The position numbers and the translations under genes were made by a program. The notes below the pieces were generated by a model. That model saw nothing but the letters and a program-made list of their open reading frames with translations. It searched no databases and had not been told where the DNA came from. Shown piece after piece: positions 35,234 to 46,588 of a DNA stretch of 48,739 bases (positions are counted from its first letter, which is position 1; each line of letters starts with the position of its first letter). Source of the stretch: Psilocybe azurescens (taxonomy: Eukaryota; Basidiomycota; Agaricomycetes; Agaricales; Agrocybaceae); contig JAJIRX010000082.1 of the NCBI GenBank assembly GCA_023853785.1, positions 1-48,739 of the forward strand, read 5' to 3'.

Positions 35234-37429
35234 ATGAACGTCAATTCGGAGATCACCATGGGCGTAGGCGCGCGGGTGCAGGTCGATCTGCGCGTGGATT
35301 TTGATTTTTCGACTGTTATCTCGGTTCCTGTGCAGGTTCAGGCCCAGGTCGTCCAAGTAGAGCAAGCGGAACAAGGATATGCGTTCCTCGCTCACCCGCC
35401 TCAGCAGCAGCAGAGGAGGACGAAGGGGAAAAAGAGACACGCCAATGCACATGGAAAGAGAGCGGATATCAACTGTATCCCGTTTCCCACTACGAGTACG
35501 AGGTCATCGGGATCACCTTCGTCGTTTGACTGTTATTCTTCAACACCTTTGAGTTCGAGGCCTACTTATTCATCTTCATCTTCTGATTCTTCACAATCTT
35601 CCATTTCTTCACAAAATTCTAATTCTTCGCAAACTTCTTACACTTCATCATCTTCAACTGCATCATGCACTGGTGCGGCGCCACACGTTTTATTGCGTGC
35701 TACCACCAATGTCAGCCAGCAAGCTCCACGCCAACAACAGCAACAGCAGCGTGTGCGCAAGTCGACGATCCACCCGTCTTCGCTCCCTTCTTTGAAGGCA
35801 TCCTTACGCGCTTCGGCGTCGGCGTCGGCATCCGCTGCGTCTCCTTCCCAGACGTCCGCCGCACCGGCTCAGAGCCCCGCGATCGTCTCCCCGCTTCCGC
35901 AGCGCATGCAGGCGCTCAGAAGGCCTGCGCTCGGGAGCGGCGTCGTTGTGCAACGCGCGACGGATACGGACGTGCACCATCACCAGCACCAACAACAGCA
36001 GTACGTACCCCACCTCGAGCGCCCGTCCTCGCCCACGCCCAACGCCGCGGAGCAACAGCAGTTGCATCATCTGTCGCTCGCGGCGCTGACAACATTGCTG
36101 CAGGACGCGAAGCAGCAGCTGCAGCTGAAGAAGGAGAAAGAGGAGATCTTCGACCCTCCGCCGTATTCGTCGCCGCCGCCGCCATACTCTGTGTCTCCGT
36201 CCCGCTCGCCGTCCCCTGAGGCTAAGGCTGCACCCATCCCTATTCCTATCCCTGCCAAGGTCCACCCGCTCCCGCTCAAACCAAAGCCCTCGCGTATCCC
36301 TACGCCTGTCGCTGTCAAGCCCACCTCCTCTTCCTCTCCCTCCCGTCCCTCCTCGTCATCTTCGTCTTCGTCAAATAACCGCTCCTACTCTCACCCGCCG
36401 CGCCGCCAGCGCATCGCGTCCTCGGACCTCAAAGTGCTCGTGTACCTCTACCGCACGGTCATGTACGGCGTCGAGAAGCGGTACAGAGCCGAGATGGTGC
36501 GCGTCGCCTCGGCGGCGTCCTCAGCGGTTGCGAGCAGGTCGACGAGTCCGACGCCGATGTCTGGTCCCCGTGCGCCTGTTGTTGTTGTGGAGGAGGATAA
36601 CGACGATGTCGTTGTTGCTAATGTCCCTTCGCCTGCTACGGCGGCCTCGGATTCGGATGTGAAGTATCGCCGTGGATCTGGCATCCGCGTCGCTGGTGCT
36701 TCGAATCAGAGTTCGAGTCGCTTCGGCCGCTTCCCCCCTCGTCGAGGAGGACGAAGACTCTGCTACTGCCAAGGACGACGATTCTGACCACATCTTCCCC
36801 TCTTTCAACAGTGCGCTCTCGTCCGCCGAGCGCAGACAGCGTGTGGCGGAGCTCGAAGTGCAAGACGCGCTCCTCGCGATCCGGCTGAAGGGCTTTTTGA
36901 AGATGCAGGGTGTGCCGGAGGCCGAGCTCGATGTGCAGTTCTTTGAGGGACCGCATGGTGGATGTACATCGGAAGAGGACGAAGAGGATGAGGATAGGCG
37001 AATGATGGACGAGGTCGAGCGCGAGATGCGCAAGATCGAACTCGGGCACCAAGAACCTGCGCCCGTCCCTACTCCTTCCCTTAACGACGCCCAGGTCCCC
37101 GCCCGCCCTATCCGATCCTCCCCTCCACCACTGTCCCCCGAACCCATGTCCTCCTCCAAGTCGGCACGCCAGCGCCGCGCTGTCCTGCCCACGTCGTACA
37201 TGATCGCGTTCCTGCTCATGAAGCACCGCATGACGCCTGCGCGTAAAGGGTCAAGCGGGGTCGGGTCAGGTGGCTGCAATGGGAAAAAGGTTTGGGAAGA
37301 GGTTTGAGGAGCGGACTGCGGACGTGTGCATGGGCTGCTGATGAGGATAGCGAGGGTTGCGTGCAGGAGATGGAGGAGGAGTACGACCCGTCGTCGGTTG
37401 TGGATTGGTATGCTGGAATGGATTATTGA
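35234..37429 (+). CDS. low-complexity Ser/Pro/Gln-rich protein with conserved C-terminal segments
   Basis: From ATG 35234 (MNVNSEITMGVGARVQVD) the frame runs through poly-Ser (35570-35670), poly-Gln, Pro/Ser-rich DPPPYSSPPPPYSV (36152-36193) and Arg-rich segments. It then shows ordered-looking stretches: SSDLKVLVYLYRTVMYGVEK (36421-36480), AERRQRVAELEVQDALLAI (36827-36883), GFLKMQGVPEAELDVQFFEG, and LPTSYMIAFLLMKHRM. The end, EMEEEYDPSSVVDWYAGMDY, follows a short intron near 37322-37368; the stop is TGA 37427-37429. Frame breaks at ~36738 (C run) and ~37291 (A run) are each one base too many. An upstream ATG at 35027 (MPYYPTPSPIATYTF) could be the true start if another frame change exists near 35230. 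I recognise no domain; probably a basidiomycete-specific regulatory protein. Confidence 0.65.
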
Positions 37430-39104
37430 TTGGCGGTGCGTACGTCGCATGCTTTTTTGCATGGAGATGGATTTCTGAGGTTTTGGTATTTGGTTTATCT
37501 AGGTTCATGTTCGCGTCGTCCATACTCCCGCCTATCTATTCCTCTCGCCAGTCCCTTTCCCTTCGTCGTGCTCCTTCCGACACCCGCCTCCGACTTCCTA
37601 TCCTCCGTCTGCGCTTTCACTTTGTTCTCCACCGCCACTTTTTCAATTCTTTTTCAACTTTCACCTTCCGCCTTTTATTCGCATTTTTACCTTCCACCAA
37701 CCGCCTTTACTTTTCAAATCCACAATATCGCACGCAGCAAAGCATGGTACGCTGGAGCCGACTGGATTCGAAGCCCAGGTCTAGATTCACCCTCCTATCC
37801 CCTATGCATCCTCCGCCTTGATTTGGCGTCGAGTCGATCGTTTCAACGTTTGCCTGGATCTGTCGGCTTCTCGAGTCGTCCTCGGTTTGGCTTTTCATGC
37901 GTCCCTTTGCTGATGTGTGGTTTTATTTTTATTTTCACAACACCCTTCTATTTCGTTCTACTACCATGCGCAACTCGCGAGTCCGAGTGCTGAGTGAAAG
38001 CGACGATATCCCTGCGCTCCTCCTCCGTAACCGCTCTACGGACGGGGTTGAGTCGAGTGCCGGGGGTGCTTCGTGTTTATTCTTTCTCACTCGCTGACTT
38101 GTGATCCCTTTTGCGAACGCGATTTGATTTTTGATTATGGATTTGGATTCCCCACGAAAACACGAAAAGAAGAAATACCGAACAAATAAAACGACTGCAA
38201 CAATCCCTCCCTTCCGATCGATGCCCTATTAATGTCTTGATGTCTCGACGGCGCCGAAGACACCCTACGTCCTATGCTCGCCCACACCCATGCGCTTGAC
38301 GCGGCACCCGCATCCTCATCCCCATGCTTAGCTTAACCCTCGCACGACACCCACCCACCGCACACTAAGGATCCCGCCGTTCAGATTTTATTACATTCGA
38401 GCGTGCTGTGGGTCTTCTTATGCCTCTTTCTCGCATTTCCACCTACGCTTTAACTACGCGCTATGCGCTACACACGATCTGGATATCACAACAATTATTC
38501 CACCACATGCAAGCCATGCACCATCCTACCCATTTATCGTGCCTCTCTCGTCTCCTGTGGTCGTTGTTGGCTCCTGGTGAGGTGACGATCTCATCCGGAA
38601 GCTAGGACCGACGCCGATTTGGGATTTGGTTCGAGAGAACACGACGATGATGATATTATCAAGAAATTTCAATACATGATAACGACCCACATCTTTACAT
38701 ACAGGAAGCCAGGCAGGCAGGCAACGGACGAAAACGAGCGGGGAGCGTTTTGTCGTACTGGTACTGTAGAAAAATACATACATACATAGCTATATAGCGA
38801 AATTTTAGGGTATCGAATACCTTTTATGTTCAATCGATTTGAAAGAATATAATATATTTTTCGATGATTAAATACTCGCACGTGTGATACGAGTGGCCGT
38901 GAGGCGACTTTGAAGAGAAGAGGAAGAGAGAGGACCGAGCGCATCAGCCTTCAGTCAGCAGCCTTCGGTCTGAATGTGTGATTATTGATTCGAGGTTCAG
39001 GCTGTATGGAAATCAATGTACGGTCGCGTGTATGTGAATCAGACGGAAAGTGGAGGGTACTATTCAGCTTATGGGCGTCAACGTCTATCCCTAACCTAAT
39101 ACGG
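37430..39104. other. intergenic, nothing recognised
   Basis: Pyrimidine-rich in 37530-37700, otherwise mixed composition. No gene, repeat or transposon end was recognised. It separates the GC-rich gene pair from the transposon-bearing segment. Confidence 0.45.
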
Positions 39105-39412
39105 TCTCAGTGACTCTCGGTTTCGTCGGGGTCGAATAACATTATTGGTTTCGCTATATTGTGGTACAGTACATCCTACGCTAGTGCATTTCCCTTGCAT
39201 TTAATAGCACATCACCCTCCGAATATACGCGCACGCCCAAAATATGTATTCCCACATGGCCGTTCGCCTTCGCCCTGCGGGATCCTGCACATCATCGTCG
39301 CTCGAAAGAATAGATTTGTCGACGTAGATAATTCGGCGTATCAGGTTGTTGTCATCTAGGTCATCAGCCGCGAAACAATTACCAATATAGTCACTTGAAA
39401 GCTCTGTCTAGT
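39105..39412 (-). pseudogene. C-terminal end and 3' flank of second NACHT copy
   Basis: The reverse complement matches the end of the NACHT gene at 10390-10715: the CAATTACCAAYATAGTCACTTG segment, the VDDLDDN-coding stretch, the CCACATGRCCGTTCG segment, the stop region and about 95 bp of 3' flank. Identity stops abruptly at about 39412 (GCTCTGTCTAG), where the transposon begins. The matching remainder of this gene lies at 46589-47682. Confidence 0.8.
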
Positions 39413-39417
39413 GACTG

Positions 39418-39450
39418 TCAATAAAGTAACTTATTCAAGTTAACTTGGCT
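39418..39450 (+). repeat. left terminal inverted repeat of the transposon
   Basis: TCAATAAAGTAACTTATTC followed by AAGTTAACTTGGCT; pairs with 46547-46577 with a few mismatches and one offset. Confidence 0.65.
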
Positions 39451-40448
39451 CACTTGTGGCAGCCAAGTTAATGTGTTCACTTATTCCCACGCTTGGCCAA
39501 ATTCACTTGGGCTCACTTACGCTAACAGTCACAAGTTGCCAGCAATTGTACCTTTATCACATCCATATTTCTCTAAGTAAATAATTTTGGCCACTATTTA
39601 GAATTGCTATGAAGATTGTTAAGAAGTCTTCAAGAACAATGCACTGTCCGTGTGGCTTGTGTGCCAAGTTGGCCACTCAATGTACATCCAGTGGCTATGT
39701 TATGCTCGGAATGTGGGGGTGGTCAACTTGAACAAGACATCTCTTCTTCCACAGAGCACTGGTAATTAATTTAAGTAAATTGTTATCCTGTCTGAGTATA
39801 CAGAATACTACACAGGTATCTACATGTAGTATAATTTTCTGTAGCTCAACCAGTAACCACAACAAGATCCTGGGATTAACAAGTACTCAGTGGTAATTGA
39901 CCCTTTCCTTCTCATGTATTTGCACAGCTCAGTCATTTATTTTATCTCCTGATAGCCTACTTAATAAATCACTCATTATACTTTCTTTATAGTGAGAATG
40001 CTAACTTAACTTAGGTAGTTAAGTGAAAGTGACAAGGTTAACTTTTGAAACTTGGCACTTAAAGTTAAAGTATTTATGTTAGCTTGGCTGTAGAAGTAAC
40101 AAAAAGTTACTTTTAAAAGTGAGTAACACTACAGTACACTAAATTAGTACTACTATGATGGCTTGTTACATTTACTCCGTCTCAAATCCTCTTCTGGGAC
40201 CATGTTTTGCTTTCTCTTTCTGCTCTGAGTCACTCCATCCTTTAATAATGTGCTACCTGTGATGGGAGCAGCAGAAGTTGTATCCTGAAAGGCACCTAGA
40301 GCCAATTCTGTAGCTTCTGTAGCTCGCTTATTGATCAGGTGGTGTGTATAGTTTGTAACAAGAATGCGAGGTTGATGTGATTTCGTATTTTGGGTGATGA
40401 AATGGATGGCATTGGAGTCACATTGGTCTTTTTGGGAAGTGGTCTAGG

Positions 40449-43400
40449 TCAGATTAACATTGGGGTTGATTTTAAGGTGATCTTAGCTTTCTTCCGACAA
40501 TAGGATGTAAATGGAGGACCTCCAGTCAGGCCTGATGAACCTGTGGATATGATAGTGTAAGGTAGGCCATCACTGGTGCAAGCATTTATGTCAGGAAAGT
40601 CTGCCTGACTTCCTACATTCCCATGGGTGACAGTTGTCAATGGATGGGCCTTGTATACCTTTATAAGTTTGATTGATGATACAGGTCTGGTCCAAGCTTT
40701 GGAAATCGGATCCATGACTGGTAGTACACAGGATATCATTGCTGTCTCGGCTGGTGTATTCAATCGAGAGATGGTTCCCTTCTTCACCTCTGCTAGATAA
40801 TTATCCTTGTCTGAGTCCACAAAGTTAATTTTGGTCAGATCACATGTAAGCCAAAAGATCTGGTGGTTGTTACAAGCAGGACATTTTAGATAGAGGCAGA
40901 GAATGACAAGACTGAATAGAATGTCTCCAAGCATGTGGCATTCTTCATAGACATCTCTGTCTATGTTGGGTATGGTGTCCATGCCACAATGTAGCTCAAC
41001 AAGGAAAGGTTCAATAAGAGAGTGGTCGCCCAGGAAGAATGTTGAGCTTAAACTGTTTGCAAAAATTTAAGCAACTTCCAATGCTGTGAACTAGCTTTGT
41101 CCTATGTTTTGCAGAAGAGTCTTGGGTGGTTAATGCCTTCGCTTGACCGGTTTTATACTGAGCCTTCCATTCACGGAAGATTGGCATAATAGGATGGCTG
41201 ACTGTGCCATCCAGAACACAGATTATGCTGTGAAATGCATCCTCAAGTCCATGCTGAATTTCAGGATTTCTATAGTCCATGAGATCATATGCGTCATCCA
41301 CATGGCTAATCGGCCACGAAATCGACCCCATGCGGATCTAGATCATATATATAAGCATATACAACTGATTATCATTCAAAAGAGACGATATAAATACTCA
41401 CAGATTTAAATACATCACGGAAACATAACTCAAAGCACTCCTGTGGAGTTTATGTCAAAGTGCACTCAGCTCCAGTTGGAGCCTCCTTGGGATAATCATA
41501 TACATTGTCTTGATGCCATTTAAGATGCACAACTGAGGAAATGGTTAGAGGGAGAATCTGAGCAGGATAATACTTTGAGCCAGGACGGATTTGCAGGAGA
41601 ATACATTGGTTGACCCTACACAAGTTTTTAGTACTCTATGAAATTTAATCGGTACAGTACTTACAATAGCTTGTCCCAAGGCCCATTCTCTGTGTTTATA
41701 CACGTTGGGCAGCACCAAGGATCACCAAATCCATGATAGAATTGAGCATGGAATGTGTTTCTCACACAGTCTTCATGCCATTTTGTTCCACAAAGCTTGC
41801 AGAGAATGTCGTCCTCTGTGAGTTCATCCTCTAGAAGACTGCAAGATACACTACAAACTGAGACTCTCTCAGTCTGAAAGATTTCAATCTGTCCAGGGGT
41901 TGATACTTGAATACTAGTAGATGCTTCAGGAAGCAGAGATCAAATATTTTGAGGACTTGGTGATTCAGACCACCAATTTGAGTGTAGGGGAATGTATGTA
42001 GCTTCTGCAGACATGGATGGTGTGTGATAACTCGCTTTTATGTCCTCAACATTATGGATGGTCTGCAAACACTAAATAAGCGCCTATAAATTAATAATAA
42101 AAGTAACACTCACCATGGACTTGGCTGATGTATGATTGTACACATAGTACACAGATTGTGAATTGTGTTTTTCCAGTAGGTATTGATCATTTGACTCGAC
42201 AAGGTGACCATTGCGTACACAGTCATTGTAGGTGTATGCCTTCCCTCCAAAGTGAATTTGAGAGGTGAAATGATTACTTGAAAATATCACTCTAGCAACA
42301 AGCTCATAGGTGACTGATTCTCCATCGATATCCATGATAGAAAACTTGTTTTCAAAGGCTATCATCTGCTCTGGATCAGAGTGCATGGTAGGGGAAGCAT
42401 AGTCAGACATAACATTGAGGGTCTGGGGCCATAATGTCGCGATTTGAGCAACAAATGACATCGATAAACACAGGATTTCTGAGCATGGTTTGTCCATGAG
42501 ATCATGGAGATGGAGGTATTCAAGTCATGGAATAGAGTGCCAAAAGTAATCTGTAAGAGTGACAGGAACACCAGTAGGAAATTGTGATCGAGCAAGTTTA
42601 GTTTCTTGTATGAAAACCCTAAGCAGCACATGCAGCTCTTCAGTTGCATATTCCTCGGTTGAATGGCCATCACTGCAGCTCCTATAGACCTTGTTGTATA
42701 CCCCAAAGTATGCCTTGATAGTGTTTGGATGCAATTTTGTGCTATGAAACAGTGTCTTAGCATTTAATTAAATAAAAAGGACAAGACTAACTGTGATAGC
42801 AAATGTCAACCATTTCATGCTACACCCAAACACACCTGGAGAGCTGTATAACTTCCATATATCAAAGATGTAGTTGCGGGTAATGCCTTGGAATAACTCT
42901 AGGTCGGATGGATAGACAGTTGATGAGTATATCAAATTTAAGTGCCATTCATAGTGATAGAACAACCCTCCCAGAAAGGAGTCAACTGGTACCAAAGATT
43001 TAAACTCTTTTGTTATATTGATTGGCCAAGAAGAGACTGAGCAAAACCAGACTTCCAAGCCATTGTCAAAGAAGCATGAGTTAGAATCCCATTTATAGGA
43101 TACCAGTAAATTTGAGTTGGCTGTTTGTGAGTCTTGGATGCCATCTGGATGGAGTGCTGCCCAGGTATCTGGAGCACGCCCATCATTTTCATCCCATACT
43201 TTACGAGCAGGGGACGATATTCCCATACAGGAGGAGGGTCAAAATGACCAGCTAATACTCAATGTCAGAAATGAGATATGGATTTAAATAAAACATACCT
43301 CAGATCACATTGTACTGTTTTTCTAACTCTTCAACATGAAGGTATAGTTTTTATCCCTGGTATGAGGTCTTGGTGCTTACCAACTGCATGATGAAGCAAG

Positions 43401-45650
43401 GAATGATTGTGTTCAGCTGGATTTCTGCTCCTGGGAATTTGAGCTGCAATATCTGGATCACAAGAGCTGCATGATGGAAATATCATTGAAGCAATAGCAG
43501 GTCGTAGCCACCAGGAAAGCCAGTTCTGAATCCTTGGGAACTTGAGTACAGTTCTATCCACTGCATTCATAAACTCTTCTGATGTGGTTGACTGGCTGGT
43601 CATGATACGAAGCAGAGAATTGAGTTGGTGCTCAGTTCCAGATGGTACCATGGCATGATCCTTTGATATCCGAGCCACTGATTGCCAGAAATGAAAAGCA
43701 CACCCACTTTCCGCTTGCTTGGACTCTTCGAGGAGAATATTTTGTTCAATTTTCTGTGAAGCTGGAGCAAGCGAATAGAACTCTGGTCTTGTAGAAATAA
43801 TGGCATTCACATATTCCTCAGCATGAGCTGCTCGTTGAGACAAAGAAAAAATCCATGACCTGTCCAAAATCTGTTTAGCAATCAAGAATATCTAAATTAT
43901 TGAGTTTGGAAAGACAATTTACATGCAGGAGATACTTGGAATGAAACGATATCTTCTCTTCCTGAAGATACTTCATAATATACTGTGAGCTATGACAAAA
44001 ATGGGGACAGTTGTGTGGAATATCTTGCTTCCAAATCCAGGTATACAAGACTGGAATCCATGTGCACATCACTGTACTGAATGTGCATGTCATATTGAGG
44101 ATTCCTTTGTTAAAAAATGAGTGATCGCCATCAGTTACAAGTCCATGATGTGCTGCATTAGGGCCTTCCTGAAGATCAACACTCCAAGTTTGAATTGATT
44201 CCTTGAGTATTTTCTTCATCCATGCCATTTGGAAGGTCAGGTAGACTGGCCCATGAATAGAGGAATCAATAACAAAGTCTTTCTTGAATTCATCATGAAG
44301 ATTGGCGATGGAAGTGAGTGCTGATATGCTCCCTTTGCTGTACCCACCATGGAGAGTCCAAGGCACTGCTGTGCTTTAGCAACCTGATAGCGAGAAGCTT
44401 GAGGATTAGCAAGGCTAGGACATATATCTGGCAAGGGAATGGATCCAGGACCAAGATCACCAGTCCTAAGTGCATGCACAGAAGCTTCAGAGTTTCGGAG
44501 TACCTGAGATTCAAGCTTAGAAGTCTCTTGACATGAAAGACGTCCTCCAGGTGGATGATGATGCTTATGTGATCCAATGTGCTGCCAGATTGCATATGAA
44601 GTACCATTCTTTTCAACAGAATAGTGGTGTGTTTTTGCATTGCATCTGACTTGGACAAGTTCAGAATTACACAGTCTGCACCTCTCCTGAAAGAGCTGCA
44701 TTTTTGAGCACTACAATCAGTCTTTGGTCGAACTGGATGCTGGCAGGACTCTTTTGAGCATTGAAATATACCCATGCAGTTTCAAACTTCTACAGAACGG
44801 TTGTTGACAGTGATATTGCCAGTGGATCTCCATGCCCATTTCGTAGAAGGCCACCCACAAACACATTCATCCATTGGTATTTCTTGGAAATGATCACCTT
44901 GAGGCCAGTCATGTTCGTTGTCAATGTCTGTAAGAGATCTATTAACACTATATAAGCCACATTTGAAATTGCTACACACCAGCTGTGGCTTGAAATTGCT
45001 CAGAGCAGGCAATTTGCTTTGCATGGCTTACAGAAACTTGGGAAGCAGGTAGCTGAGGCACCAGATGATTGAGGATACCAGCTGAAGTGCTCATAGATGG
45101 GTCCAATCCTGGTACATTAGATCCTGGATGTGTGGCATTATCTCCTATTGAATGCAAAGAAGGTCCCTGGAATGAATGAGATGTTGGAAGAGTGGAGAAC
45201 TGAGCTGGAATTCCTGGATAAGCAAAAGGGTTTTGAAGATCTAGAATACAATTTAATAAGACAATAGGCTGACAGAATAGTAAATGTCCCACCTCTATTT
45301 GGAGCAATGTTCCAGTGAGGAAATATCCATGGATGCGGATATGGATACAGAGGCTGTTCTCCTGTATCTCAGAAAAATAGTTAGCAAACAGAATTATATT
45401 ATGTTCCTATATTAAGCAATGATCACCAGCATGAAGAGGTGTATAGCCCTGATTTAAAGTTTGATTAAAAGGATAATTCCGAGGATATGGGTACATGAGC
45501 TGCTGTCCTACTTTAATGGATCAGCTAATTGTCAATCTAAGGATGTAAAAATAACCCACCAGGATGAATGTTTGGGTTCTAAAGACAAACTGGTAGGCAT
45601 AACCATCACAGGTGGCTCGTTTGAAGACAGATTGTTTGCATTTTGAGTGT
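40449..45650 (-). pseudogene. transposase: GCM zinc domain + MULE-like core + USP-like module + PHD finger
   Basis: Minus-strand, many exons. N-terminal Pro/Tyr-rich exons lie at ~45000-45530 (YPYPHPWIFPHWN). A GCM-type zinc domain follows at 44540-44920: VCGWPSTKWAWRST, MGIFQCSKESCQHPVRPK, CRLCNSELVQVRC, IGSHKHHHPPGG. The transposase core at 43390-44350 has GSISALTSIANLH, GPVYLTFQMAWMK, LVTDGDHSFF (likely catalytic Asp) and RNPAEHNHSLLHHAVG (likely catalytic Glu). Then NSCFFDNGLEVWF (Cys codon 43074-43076) resembles a USP Cys box. YELVARV...NHFTSQIHFGGK and YNDCV (His codon 42270-42272, Asp codon 42222-42224) resemble a USP His box. A PHD-like CKLCGTKWHEDCV...WCCPTC lies at ~41715-41830. Beyond it are a PGSKYYPAQI...LKWHQDNVYD Tudor/chromo-like stretch and a long unrecognised tail. 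In-frame stops: 44782-44784, 42525-42527, 41940-41942, 41450-41452. Frame breaks near 44709 and 44353. Confidence 0.7.
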
Positions 45651-46546
45651 GATTGACAGGTTGTAGGTGTAAATTTGGTGGTAGATTACCATTGACATAC
45701 TCTTATTTAATGATAAATTGCAATGGTTAGTGTATAGATTTCAATATTTAATGTATTTAAAATTTACCAGGATGAACAGTCAGGTTTTGGGATGGATTTT
45801 GTGCTTTCTAATGTGCAATTGGTTGAGTTAAAGCTGGGTTGGGACTGGGATTTTGACAGCCCACTCATTTTCATTGCCTGGATCACCTGTAAAAAGCCTA
45901 CAAGCTTTCTTAACCCACTGTACATTTTTGTAATAACACTAGAGGGAGAATGAGAGTGTGGTACGAGATATAGACTTGGCTGAAAATTGCAGTAAGCCTC
46001 AATCATAGTTGCGGAAAACACCAGAAATATTTATTCTCTTGCCTAATTTGGATATTCTGAGCCCAACACTGCCCTGGATTTGCTTAGACAAGTTTCACTG
46101 GGATTATATGCTCAGCACAAGTCTTTTCACTTGCACTGAAAACAGAACAGGACTATTAAAGCATTGCAATAGGCTTAAGCGCCCATATTTGAAGTCCTAT
46201 TCCCACGAAGTGTCCAATTTGCCATGACTTCGGAAGTGCTGAGAATGAACCACCTGTATGTGAATTCACAGTAATGAGGAGTTCTCTACTGATCACAGAA
46301 TATTTTCACAAGTCTATTGTAAATTTTGGCATAGATTACAAGAGGAACAAGTACAAATAAGTTAGATAAGTCACAATCTTTGCTTTCATTTACTTTGCCT
46401 GTGGTGTGACATAGCTTTAGCACCCAAGTAAGTGACATTAACTTATTCCCACGCAGCGACAAAGTAACTTATTCTCACTTGGCTTGTGACATGTTCACTT
46501 GGGCACCATAAGTTAGTCACAAGTTAATATAAGTTACTTTTGTATG

Positions 46547-46577
46547 GCCAAGTTAATTGTTGTAAGTTACTTTGTGA
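46547..46577 (-). repeat. right terminal inverted repeat of the transposon
   Basis: Reverse complement begins TCACAAAGTAACTTACAAC and runs into AATTAACTTGGC, matching the left end at 39418-39450. Confidence 0.65.
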
Positions 46578-46588
46578 ACCACCAATTT

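Larger units (their letters stand above)
39413..46588. mobile_element. ~7.2 kb DNA transposon carrying a GCM/transposase/USP-like/PHD gene
   Basis: The boundaries come from the interrupted NACHT gene: homology ends at ~39412 and resumes at ~46589 in the same reading direction. The ends carry imperfect inverted repeats (39418-39450 against 46547-46577) containing AAAGTAACTTA and TTAACTTGGC. Inside each end, many copies of AAGTAACTT, AAGTTAACTT and CACTTGG(C/G) extend to ~40140 on the left and from ~46420 on the right, plausible transposase-binding sites. Both ends also share CTTATTCCCACGC. I could not identify a target-site duplication. One long minus-strand gene fills most of the interior. 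Confidence 0.8.

Noticed and set aside
40449..42760. A separate accessory gene downstream of the transposase
   Set aside because: The USP-like Cys box lies upstream and the His/Asp box downstream of the apparent gap near 42770, and an ordinary short intron joins the two parts, so a single fused gene is more economical.
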